The position numbers and the translations under genes were made by a program. Shown here in pieces: positions 1-10,300 of a DNA stretch of 64,000 bases. Origin of the DNA: Macrosoma leucophasiata (Eukaryota > Arthropoda > Insecta > Lepidoptera > Hedylidae); NCBI GenBank assembly GCA_036365455.1, contig JAWQUS010000032.1, forward strand, positions 17,430,001 to 17,494,000. The letters run 5' to 3'. A model generated the notes under the pieces. That model did no database searches, had not been told where the DNA came from, and was given only the letters and a program-made list of their open reading frames with translations. The first letter of the stretch is position 1; the number at the start of each line of letters is the position of its first letter.

Positions 1-178
1 TTCGTAAAAGCTCCTAGTAAAGTCCCCATCACTTTACTGGAGCCATCTCATCATATTCCACATGGAAGCATCCAATCATCGTCATCTTCCGTATGGATAT
101 TCATTATGTATATATCATATATGAAATGAAGATAAAAATTACTGAAGATTGGCTGTTAAGGACTTGAATCCGTAGCCG
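1..178 (-). repeat. dispersed repeat, inverted partner of 45030-45180
   Basis: This segment matches the reverse complement of about 45030-45180, for example the shared stretches agtaaagtccccatcactt and ggaagcatccaatcatcg/cgatgattggatgcttc. Both copies lie in non-coding DNA. It is probably one arm of a short interspersed element cut by the window edge; the family is not recognised. Confidence 0.6.
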
Positions 179-1950
179 TAAAACAATTATTAAAAAAGAG
201 GTATTAAAAAAATCATGATATACGCAACACAGTACAAATGTTACTTGTGTCTTGTTTTTGCAACAACATCCAAAATTACAGTGTCTTGCCTGTGACGCAA
301 GCACAATTATTTCTTTTTATGAGCTTACCAAAACCATAAAATCTCAATTTAATCTTTAATATCTACTAATTTGTTTATTATTATATTTCGCTACGAGGCA
401 TCGAAGGTCTTGTTATTTAAAATTAAATGTTTATTTATATTGTATCTTTATTGCAATGAGATTAAAGATGATTGATGATGATAGCGAATTATAGAGCTAA
501 TTTTTTATCATCATTATTAACATAGCTCAATAACTAAGTGACTTTGTTTTAGATTAATTTATATTAAGTAAACATGTCATTTTTAGTTGCAAATAAAGAT
601 TATATTATATTATAGCTCAATACCTGACATTCTCACAAATGAATAAAAAAAACAGAATTGAATAAAAATATATTGTTTTGGAACTCGGACGTTATTTCTA
701 AAATATCGATATTTGTCAAACATCCGTAACGCGCTTCTCTCTTCTCGATTAAAAATGAAAAAATGACAGTGGGAGTTTTGGCGGGAACCTTGAAAGAGGC
801 GTATGGTGCTCTTATTTTATTTCATTTTCTTGGTGTATTTTTAAGTAATATTGAATAAAGTTGGTGGCATTTTGTTTGATATAGGTTTATTACAGTGCCC
901 GTGTATAGTGAAATAGAATAACAGTGCGAAAACACGACTTTTCAGGTTGCCTCCATTGTAAATGTTCTTGTAAGTAGCCATCGCTTTACTCGAATAACTT
1001 GACTGTAACTCACTTGACTGACATATTATACTTCATAACTTATTAATTTGATACTTACATATTATACTTGATGACTATAATAAACTAACTTTTACACTGC
1101 TTAATTAAATACGAAATATCGTTTTACTTGACACTGGCAATATGCGTAATCGCGATGCCATAACACCAAAAAAAAAATGACAGTGCATCTGTCAATGCCA
1201 GTGTTACCAGTACATAATTTCCTAATTCCATGAAATTCTGCGCGAAATATCCAAATTCCCCGCTCATAAAGGATGAAACTATCTAATATAAACATAATAA
1301 TTATAGTTAAATAAAAAGAACAGAAGTGATCCAAGTTGCATTTTCGGAAAAAAATGAGGTATATCACTTTTTGTGACTTTTGACGTAACATTGCTTTTGG
1401 GCCAAGAAGCTTGTTTTTACCTTCAAGCATAGAGTGATATAAGTATCTTCAAGCATCGACTATAGGAAGGCTGATTGGTCTGTGCCTTCAAGCTTCTTGT
1501 TTTGGGCTTAGATTAATAGTCTAAGCTTTTGGGTATGAATTAGGGTTGTGCAAAAGTAATCCAAGTGTTATCAGTACTTTTTCAAACAAACTCTTTCATG
1601 TTCCATTTCTGTATTACAACTTAGGCAAGTAACGATTTCTTAAACCTACCTACATTATTAATAATTTAATTTTTTTTTGAGGGATTAAAAAGTAACTAAG
1701 AAAGTCTAAGTTATCAAGTTATGTTCATATGTATCATATAACAAGCGTGTTGTAATAAAACTAATCAAAAAATTACGAAATTCCTAGAAACGCGTTTCAC
1801 TCATTATCTCAACATGAACAAAATGCTACTTGGATCACTTCTGTTCCTATCCTGTAGCCATATCATATATTTATTATACTACTATTATAAATCTATGAGC
1901 CATATATACATAAATATTTCAGGCCGAGTGTAATCTGCCAGTAACTGAAT
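179..1950. other. AT-rich non-coding stretch
   Basis: No coding segment, RNA gene or recognisable mobile element is supported here. The open frames lack a sensible protein composition. It lies far downstream of the minus-strand RSRC2 gene. Confidence 0.4.
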
Positions 1951-2131
1951 TAAATATTTTGATTATTGCAGTAATAAATTTTAAGGTTAAAAAATTAACC
2001 CCCCTACCCCTGTTTTTAAAGGTAACAGTAGCGCTATTTTATCCCAAACTTCAACCATGGTTGTGACAGGGGAGGGGGGGTTTATTTTTTAACCTTTAAA
2101 TTTAATACTGCAATAATCAAAATATTTGAAG
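1951..2131. mobile_element. snapback (palindromic) MITE-like element
   Basis: The two halves are inverted copies. The left arm starts taaatattttgattattgca and the right arm ends tgcaataatcaaaatattt, with a C-run/G-run pair near the centre. The whole could fold into one long hairpin. No transposase is present and the superfamily is unknown. Confidence 0.6.
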
Positions 2132-2159
2132 TAAAAGTCCCCTTTTACTTCGAAATTGA

Positions 2160-2500
2160 GTCTTTTTAACGGTAACAGTAGCGCTATTTTATGAGGGATG
2201 TGAGGTGGGAAGGAATTTTCACAGTTAATGTATTTCTGGTGCCGCTCCAAGAAAGCTCTCCACTAAATATTGAATAAAATAAATATCTAAGGGGAAGGTC
2301 TTTTGTTGATATTGGTACGGAACGCACTTGATCCACTTTATTTTTGTAAGAGAGTATACATGTCTTTTGGACAGCTTTCATTTGGATAAAAGAAATCCTC
2401 CAAGTGAAGCAAAAGGGAGTTACTTCGGATTTTTTAATTAAGCTTATCAACTTGAAACTAGGAAATTAACATACTTAAAATAAAAACAACCTCGGGAGTT
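2160..2500. other. non-coding spacer with a copied motif
   Basis: The motif ggtaacagtagcgctatttta at 2172 also occurs inside the neighbouring palindrome (near 2022), so this is probably a rearranged continuation of that element. No gene is supported. Confidence 0.3.
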
Positions 2501-2536
2501 TGATATTGTGCCTGGAGACGTCAACAGGCTTGCCAC
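2489..2536 (+). repeat. SINE-B fragment, left part, split by hAT insertion
   Basis: It resembles the body of the tRNA-headed SINE seen complete at 46556-46860 (the part reading gtgcccggagatgtcaaca then ggctcgccac). It stops at the 8-bp target duplication and resumes at 3563. Confidence 0.65.
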
Positions 2537-3562
2537 TAGAGGTGTGCGTTATAATATATAGTTGATAAAATAACATAATATTTATTTGTAATCATATTAC
2601 ATATTATTTATTTTAGTTGATATTTATTAGTTAGGGTATTATTTTATAAATGACCGCCATCGACCGTTTGCCGAAATATCTACAATTAACAAACGCACAA
2701 TGCGTAAGTTGAAACGTGACGACGAGTGACAAACGAAAGGAAAGAAACGTCTCTTCGCTTCAAATCAAATGTCAATTTCACTTAGTTGCATAATATTTTT
2801 ATGCCTTGGCAAATTAAGCTCTACGGTACCTATATATAAGTACTACATTCAAATGAATGTGTAGAAAATATTAGTACAAAATAAAAGACAAACTAATATA
2901 TTTTGGTCGGCTAATATATTACTCGTCAGATTATTTATAAGTAGAATTATATCAGTGTGAACTAATAAATCGCTTCATATCGTTGAACATAAAATTTAAA
3001 TAATATGTTATGGGGACTATTGTGAATTTGTCAGTGATTTTTAATTGACTGTTTGTTTACTTGTTTATGTTCACTCGTAAATAGACTTTTTATGCTAAGT
3101 TACATTTAAGTGTAAATAGGTAGATTTTAATAAGTAATTAATAAGTACATACAAATTTAAAAAATAAATGTAAGTACTGTCATAGTTAAGTATCCAAACA
3201 GGGCACAGCATAGAGTTTATATACAAGCGTACTTCTACGACGACGTTCAAAAATAATCAAAATGCGTCGATCTAACGAAACGAAGTGATATATTTAATAT
3301 TATATCAAAGTAATAAATATCATAGCAAAGTAATATAATTAATAACAAACTAATATATTTAATAGCAAACTAATATATTTAATAGCAAACTAATATATTT
3401 AATAGCAAACTAATATATTTAATAGCGATCTAATATATTTAATAGCAAACTAATATAAGTAATAGCTAACTAATATATTATAGCGTAAAAAATAATAGGC
3501 TTTTTAAAAATAGCTAAACGTTATTTTATGTTATTGATAAATAGCCGTTGCGAACACCTCTT
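2537..3562. mobile_element. non-autonomous hAT element (1,026 bp)
   Basis: The ends are inverted repeats, TAGAGGTGTGCG on the left and AAGAGGTGTTCG on the right read inward. The element is flanked by a perfect 8-bp target duplication CTTGCCAC at 2529-2536 and 3563-3570. Eight-base duplications with TAGAGGTG-type ends are typical of hAT transposons. No transposase frame exists inside, so it must have been moved in trans. It sits inside a SINE-B copy and carries an internal tandem array at 3335-3478. Confidence 0.85.
3335..3478. repeat. about 20-bp tandem repeat array inside the hAT
   Basis: About seven head-to-tail units of the form aatagcaaactaatatattt, with slight changes in the outer copies. 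Units abut without spacers. This is a satellite expansion internal to a transposon. Confidence 0.85.
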
Positions 3563-3595
3563 CTTGCCACCAGTTACATCAACTATACATATTAA
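3563..3595 (+). repeat. SINE-B fragment, right part
   Basis: It starts with the second copy of the CTTGCCAC duplication and continues cagttacatcaac, matching the SINE-B body after the insertion point. Confidence 0.55.
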
Positions 3596-3870
3596 AAAAA
3601 AAAGTAATTGCATTGCTTTTAAAAAATAAAACAAAAGAATTTAATTTACAACTATTTATTAATTTACTTACAACAAAAGTCATGATCACTGCAAATGTTA
3701 AATAATATTCTAACCTAATCACAAATATAAACATAACAATAAGTTCTTACAGCTACTAGGAAGACATTTACAGTGATTATTACTTTTATCCGTAGTACAA
3801 TACAAAAATGTGATTTATTAGAATACTAGCCTTGTTTAGCCAGGGAAATTAAGTTGTAATAAGTCACATA

Positions 3871-4059
3871 TCGCACCTTTAGGATTAAAGTGGCATATCT
3901 CAAAAAATTAAGAAAATTAATGTTATACATATATACTTACTTTTATATATAAATTTACGGAATAATTTGATAAAATGATTACATGTTTTAAAGTCGTTTG
4001 ATGTTTATAAGTCATTCTTAATTTTTTAGAGATATGCCACTTCAATTCTAAAGGTGCGA
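3871..4059. mobile_element. TA-flanked MITE (189 bp)
   Basis: The terminal inverted repeats are about 40 bp. The left end starts TCGCACCTTTAGGATTAAAG and the right end read inward is TCGCACCTTTAGAATTGAAG. Both sides are flanked by TA, as in Tc1/mariner-type insertions. There is no coding content. Confidence 0.75.
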
Positions 4060-4184
4060 TATTATAATAATATAAAATGTCCATTGACAAAGACCACATT
4101 CATAAAGCGGAATTAGTGTGAACAATAGGTATAGGAAAATAAAAATATGGTATCTAACAAGAAATATTGTTATATTAATATAAT

Positions 4185-4395
4185 TAGCAAGGAGACTTCG
4201 GCTTACATCGGATCTGTAGAGCGTTATCTCTTTCTGACCATATGTGACGTTTGTCGACCAGTTTGATCAAGTTTTGACCAATACCGGACTATCAGTGCTT
4301 ACGCAGACAGTGTGCAGCAGAGATCACGCTTTACGAAGTCGAAACTAGCCGATTGTCTCTTTCGTAGGCTCGATGTCTGCTGGGTACTGTACTGA
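4185..4395. mobile_element. snapback repeat with a sister at 38510-38735
   Basis: It begins near gagacttcggctta and ends near tagccgattgtctc, with imperfect inverted arms (tgtagagcgttatctc against gagatcacgctttacga). A second copy lies in a sno intron at 38510-38735 and a short inverted piece at about 53575-53645. Confidence 0.55.
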
Positions 4396-5910
4396 TTTTT
4401 TCAACTATTTATCCAGACAAAGTTAGTTTATAATTTTGAGAGGTACTGAACGTCCTCCGTGCAGGATTCAATTTTCATCTACATGTAATTGACGACTGAT
4501 AAATCAATCTACCCTCTTCTTTCCACGAACCAAATTTCGTGCCAATTTTTTCTAAAATATCCAATATTTTTACACTATGTACATAATATTAAATTTGTGA
4601 TGTTATAAGGGTCTGGAGCGCAACTGCCTATCGAAATAGTTGTCATCACCAGATTCTGGCAGAATTAACCTTAAGTCGGTAATTACCACTAAATAATTAA
4701 AGAAGAAATTACTGTCGACATTGCTATTGCTGTCAATTAGTACCTCCTTTACAAGCAAATGTGATAATCTGACTGATATTCTTGCTTTCGTAGGTGATAG
4801 ACAAGCAATAATTGTCAAGAATAATAAATTGACAACTATAACAATTTCTATATTCACACCCTGGTTCTATTTCTTTTCAAAATTATTTAATTATTCAGAT
4901 TATTTATTTGTAACATTGACTTAGAAGGTAATTCCCGTCTATTAACAAGAAGTCTCTTTATTATCTTTTCACAAAATGTTAATCATGTTTGAAACAGTTT
5001 TTGTCTTATAAATTACAAGACATATTTGTGTAATAAAGACAATAATGACATCATTATGTTTTGTACAAAGTTACAATAACTGAATAACAAGATCTATATT
5101 TTTTACATAATTAATATACCAAATGTAAAGATTTTTAATTTGAAAGTAATGCATTAGTAACACATGAACATACCTTAGTTGTTTATGGACTTCAGATCCA
5201 TACACATTATGATCTTAGATTAGATATGACATAAATAATAAAGTAATACGTGACATCGCTTTTTTAAATATCCATACATACATCAGACTCAATTTCATAA
5301 ATCTCAGGTGCACTAATTTGTTATAAATGTACTAGCTTCAAGAGCAACTGAATGGATTCGGACACATATAACCAATGTTAAAAAACAAGAGAAATATCAT
5401 AAAGTAATTTAAAAAGGAAAAGAAGAAAAACTATATTTTTAATGAGAACACAATACTAAACAAATATATTTACAAAATCAACTTCACGCTATCATATTGA
5501 TAATACCAGTTACATCATTAAATTCTACATCTGTACATTGACATGCCGAAGATTTGTAGCTCAAATGGCTCGCGATTAAAAAGACACAAAATGGGAAAAG
5601 TTGAAAACTAAGTATCGGACGCGTCTTATTTCCGATTTCCGATCCACATTTAATTTTGTCGACCGCTATAAACTGCAATACAGAGTTCACAATTTTAGAA
5701 AATATTTACAAAAAAACTCCTCAATTTATTTCTAGCTCATTGTTGGCAACACTGAACAAAATAAGATCCTATTGCAAAACCTGTTTAAACACACACAACT
5801 ACAAACAAGTATTACCACAAGTGCATGAGAAAATATAAGAGGTAATTATTGAACACCTGGTAACCCTAGGTCTAGTAGAACTAGGTATTCAGATAAGCAT
5901 CTATTTACAT
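4396..5910. other. AT-rich non-coding stretch
   Basis: No gene is recognised. The segment near 4610-4740 has weak similarity to 29275-29340 (both contain ctgcctatcga and attgctgtcaatt), suggesting an old dispersed repeat. Confidence 0.35.
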
Positions 5911-6176
5911 TGTTAAATCACGATACGCTAATGGCTGAAAACTCAAATGTCACTTAATTTAAAGCAACACTCAAATATAAGCTATCGTAGTCATTTGTAC
6001 ATGTTTTATAACGACAAAAGACTGTCCTAGGATGATTTTCATGTTGTTAAATCACGATACGCTAATGGCTGAAAACTCAAATGTCACTTAATTTAAAGCA
6101 ACACTCAAATATAAGCTATCGTAGTCATTTGTACATGTTTTATAAAGACAAAAGACTGTCCTAGGATGATTTTCAT
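5911..6176. repeat. 133-bp perfect-period tandem duplication
   Basis: The segment starting ttgttaaatcacgatacg at 5911 is repeated from 6044. The two 133-bp copies differ at about one base (ttataacgac against ttataaagac). A diverged relative occurs at about 31067-31160. Confidence 0.9.
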
Positions 6177-7154
6177 AAAAAAAATAAACGACAAAAGACT
6201 TTTGGGTCCGACTTAGATTGCGGTTCCCTATTTTTCGGTAGTTTCTGTATCAATGTGCCTACGAAGCGGTGTCACGCGACACACACGCATATAAACGTGT
6301 ACGGACATAATTATATTCACCACACCCAAGCATCTACTGCACTTTTGAGTTACAGTTTGCAAGAGAAAAATCTTGTAGGTATATTATATAATAATATATA
6401 CATTATGGTGGCGCGCGCCATATCGCATTTATGTTTACTTAAGTTCAGTTTGGAATCTGTACTTGTTCAAGCCGGTAACCTGCACCAGCTCTCTAATCAA
6501 TCAATACCAAGATATTGATAGTGGATCATTGTCATGCAGTCAGTGCAGTCTGGAAATGCGAGCGCTGGATGCCACAGTACACCCCGAACATTTGGCTAAA
6601 ATTCCATACAAACCCTTCACATAGGGTTTTGGTTATGACTTATGACCTAAAACAATCGTGAAATAATTCGTCGCACTGACTACGAGACGAAATTAACTAA
6701 AAATAGACCGCTCGCTCGCCCTCTGGCAACCTCACTGTTGAAGTTTATTCAACTGCCTCTCAAGGGGAATGGCACCGAGGATGAGGCGGGAAAATCGGGC
6801 GGAACGTCGAAGTGTCCATTCTATACGTTATTTATTACATATTCTCTGGCCGCAGTTCACATCACGTACGATAGGCGTGATGACCACCTCGTACACTCGT
6901 ACGTCACCTTAACAGCTCCTCTTAATTCTGGATTGCCATGGAGAGAATTATTATGTTGTTATTAAGCAGGAATCCAGAGCGCTTTGTATCAATCAATACT
7001 AAATCCTGCATAATATCAGCTCGTCGAGCACTCTTAACTGGCACAATATCCTCTACATCACAAATATAAACTTTGCTTTTCACTACACATTGTCTAAGCC
7101 TTGGCTATCAGTTTCCACTACATGATGTCCACTGTTCACTACGGCCCGCAGCAC
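6177..7154. other. 3' flank / possible 3' UTR of RSRC2
   Basis: This is the sequence downstream of the RSRC2 stop codon on the minus strand. It is likely to hold the 3' UTR. No separate gene is supported. Confidence 0.4.
6831..6836 (-). terminator. candidate RSRC2 poly(A) signal AATAAA
   Basis: On the minus strand this reads AATAAA about 320 bp past the RSRC2 stop. It is the nearest canonical hexamer I noticed; AT-richness makes chance matches common, so this is tentative. Confidence 0.3.
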
Positions 7155-7309
7155 CTAGAACTGTGAGCGCTGGAAGCCGAGGCCGACGCCGCGCATGGTG
7201 TGCGTGGTGGCGCGCGCCACCTCGTACTGCGCCTGCATCGCCTGGAACAGCTCCTCCTGCTTCTTGTTGGGGTCGGCTGTGGCATCCGCCACTTCTGGCT
7301 TTACGGCGC
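7155..7309 (-). CDS. RSRC2: RSRC2 exon 12 (last, with stop)
   Basis: Enters in phase 1 after AG at 7311-7310 and ends with TAG at 7157-7155. It encodes the end of the SMAP region (EELFQAMQAQYEVARATTHT, then a RGVGLGF motif). The matching plus-strand open frames are shadows. Confidence 0.93.
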
Positions 7310-10300
7310 CTGTGGAAATCATATTTGTGTTAAAGACTATGCGAAACGGGTCAATCGGCTGTACGAAGTTTTATCCCCTAGTCACACACTCGAATAGTAG
7401 CAAGGAAAAGTGGGCAGAGACGTAAGCCTACCCAGCGATTGATTTCATTTCAGGTTTTTATATAATGTGGCTGACATATAAGACACCTACCAATAGTTCT
7501 GAATAGAAATTCTGATAAACTAATTAAAGGGAATGTTATGGTCTTACTTTGTGATGGGTGACCGTGAGAACACATCATGGGTGAATGTTGGGTTGTGTCA
7601 AACTCAGAACACACAGCTGTTAGTTTTTAAAGTTATACAATTTTGTCTAGAAATTTTATTTAATACAATACTGACACCAAATACTACACATATTGTGACA
7701 TGGTATACATGATTACATTTAAATGTCTCACCAGCCATGAATTTGGCTTCAAATGACCTTGTATATTATAATCTCCAAAATATATCTGTAAGACTATATT
7801 TTTATTAACCACTGCCAATAATGTGTTCTACAAATAAACATTGATATCACCACCGCGCTAGTAGCGATACGAAACTCAAAATAAACGATTGGACATTGAA
7901 AGAGAGAAATTCATTTTGACTGATATTTTAGAAGTTAGAGGCGGGGGGGGGGGCAGGACACTGGAAGTATGTATTTATCTTTCAAGCTTAGAGAAAAAAG
8001 GGTTTAGAAGACCATCCTTCCTTCACATTGATTGAATTGCCTTATGGCGACAGTAGCGACATCTATTATCAACAATGCTAGTTAGGTTAGTAATATAAAT
8101 ACGAACCGGGCTCCTTGATGCCCATGAGGCGCATGAACTTGGAGACCTGCCTGCCGTCCTGGTCCTGCGCGAACTTGGTGCCGGTCCACTTGGCCGCCTC
8201 CTCCGCCTCCGACTTGTTCTTGTTCGACCACAGCAGTTTACGCTTTTGCACCTGAAATTAATTGGGATATTTGATTATTTCGGGTTTAATGCTATTTGTG
8301 CAATAGCATTAAATCGGAAATAATCAAAATTTTTCGTCTGTGCAGGCTGTTTTACCTTTTTAATTTTTTTTCTGTACCATACTGCCGGTGAATGACAAAG
8401 AATGACTCTTTTTCTTTTTTTTTACTCTTTGTTATCAGTTTGTAAAGGGGAAATGAGACATTCTACTGATATACTTTTTATATTAGTTTATTACATTAAG
8501 TTTTATCTTAGTGATATTCTTGACTTTACATATATTTATCTTGTTTGACATGCATATCAATTGTTATTCACTTTAATTTATTTTGTTTGTTTTTGACGTG
8601 TCATAAGAGGTGCCGTGCCTGTCACTCTAAATGAATAAATGAGTTTCTGATTCTGATACAATGTACATTCACATTGATGTTAAGTGATGACTGCAGCCTA
8701 TAGACACCCAAAGACCAAGGCAAAAATGCAGATGCGTCACCACTTCTGAGGCCTAAGGTGTTACGCCTCTGTGCCGGAAATTACAGGGCCGTACATTACT
8801 ACCTGACCGGAACACAATAGTGCTGATACTGAACACTACCATTTAGCGGCAATTATGTTAGGTAATGCGGTGGTGCCTACGCCAGCGAGCTCCGTCACTG
8901 GAGCTCTACCACCTTTGGGGAAGAATTTGTGATTCGGCTGGAGTGACGATGACTGTATGGAATTTGGTGTGATCGTCTGTGTGGACTCACTTGGTCCATG
9001 ATCCTGGCGGCGTGCAAGGGCGCGGCGGCGGGGTTGAAGAAGGGCGGCAGCGGGCCGGCGTGCCCGGCGTGCGCGGGCCCCTCGCCGGCCGCCGCGCGCA
9101 GCTGCTGCGCCGTCGCCATCGACCCGTCCGGCGTCTTGATCTGCAGCCCTGCACCAGATATACTACGTATAGAATGGACACTTCGACGTCCCGCCCGATT
9201 TCCCCGCATCACCCAACCTCCTCCCCTCTTATGGGCGACGGTTGGTATTCTCTACGTGCTACGCACACAGGTGCACGTGTAAATACACGTCACTGATTGA
9301 TGTCTGTGTAATTTAGACCAAATTAAGCGTTTGTATGGAATTTTGGCGTCCGATGAGTGTCCGCGGTGTGCCTGCACGTATCTATCTTACTGTTATTTAT
9401 CGCCTACATAACGCGTGTCATTTCATAGTAACCAATTCTATAAACGGGAATTTACTCAAATAGCTGTCGCGCTTCATTCAAAAGACGACGAATATAATTG
9501 GCGACACATCACTCACCCATTTTCTCCATAACCTCCAGTTTCTTGTTGACTTTGTACGAGGACGGCCTGTATTCGCCCGAAGGAGGCGAACTACGTTTTT
9601 CTCGCTCAATGCCTCTGAAAATGAAATAGTCCAAAATGATCAGCATCCACAAAAGACACACTAGGATGATTATATTGACATGTCACGAGAAGACAATTCT
9701 ACTATAATTTGGTCGCTCAAAGAATGCGATCCTGACTGTCAATTTGTCACATTGAAGATGCGTTCTAAGTTACACTGCAACCACTGGCCAGTGCTGTACC
9801 GTGTACAGTGGAAAGTGCAACAGGAAGAATATCGTTCTGATATAGACTAACCATAGAAATGTAAATAACAAGACAACAGAAGTGCCATGATCATGAAATT
9901 ATATATACATATATACTGTCGCTTCGACAGTATTCGACACCCAATTCTAATGATCTGTCAAATCTCGCACAAATGTCGATAAGCGAAACAAACAAAATGT
10001 ATTTTCAACCTTAGCGAACGCATTTACGGTAAAATTTTATGAAATATAGTAATACATTTTCACTATCTAACTGTGTTAGTTAATTTGATCAAAATCAGTC
10101 AATTCATTTTAGAGGTAATAGGAGATTAATTCAAAGCAATCAAGATATTTTAACAACAATGTTATGAATTTAGTGGTGGAATTAGGAACGGGAATTGCAT
10201 CCAGAATTTTCGTTGCGGAGAAAGCTTGATGAAGTTGAGTGTATGTTTTATAAAGGTAAATATTGGATTTCTTTAAATTTCATGGTACACTGGCATGCAG

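Noticed and set aside
3335..3478. CRISPR array
   Set aside because: Units are about 20 bp with no unique spacers and lie inside a eukaryotic hAT element.
4603..4857. 84-codon hydrophobic minus-strand frame
   Set aside because: Begins without a clear ATG context, opposes another chance frame, and lies in AT-rich repeat-like DNA.
8895..9296. Several GC-rich open frames around RSRC2 exon 10
   Set aside because: They are shadows of the exon's high GC content; only the register joining exons 9 and 11 is coding.
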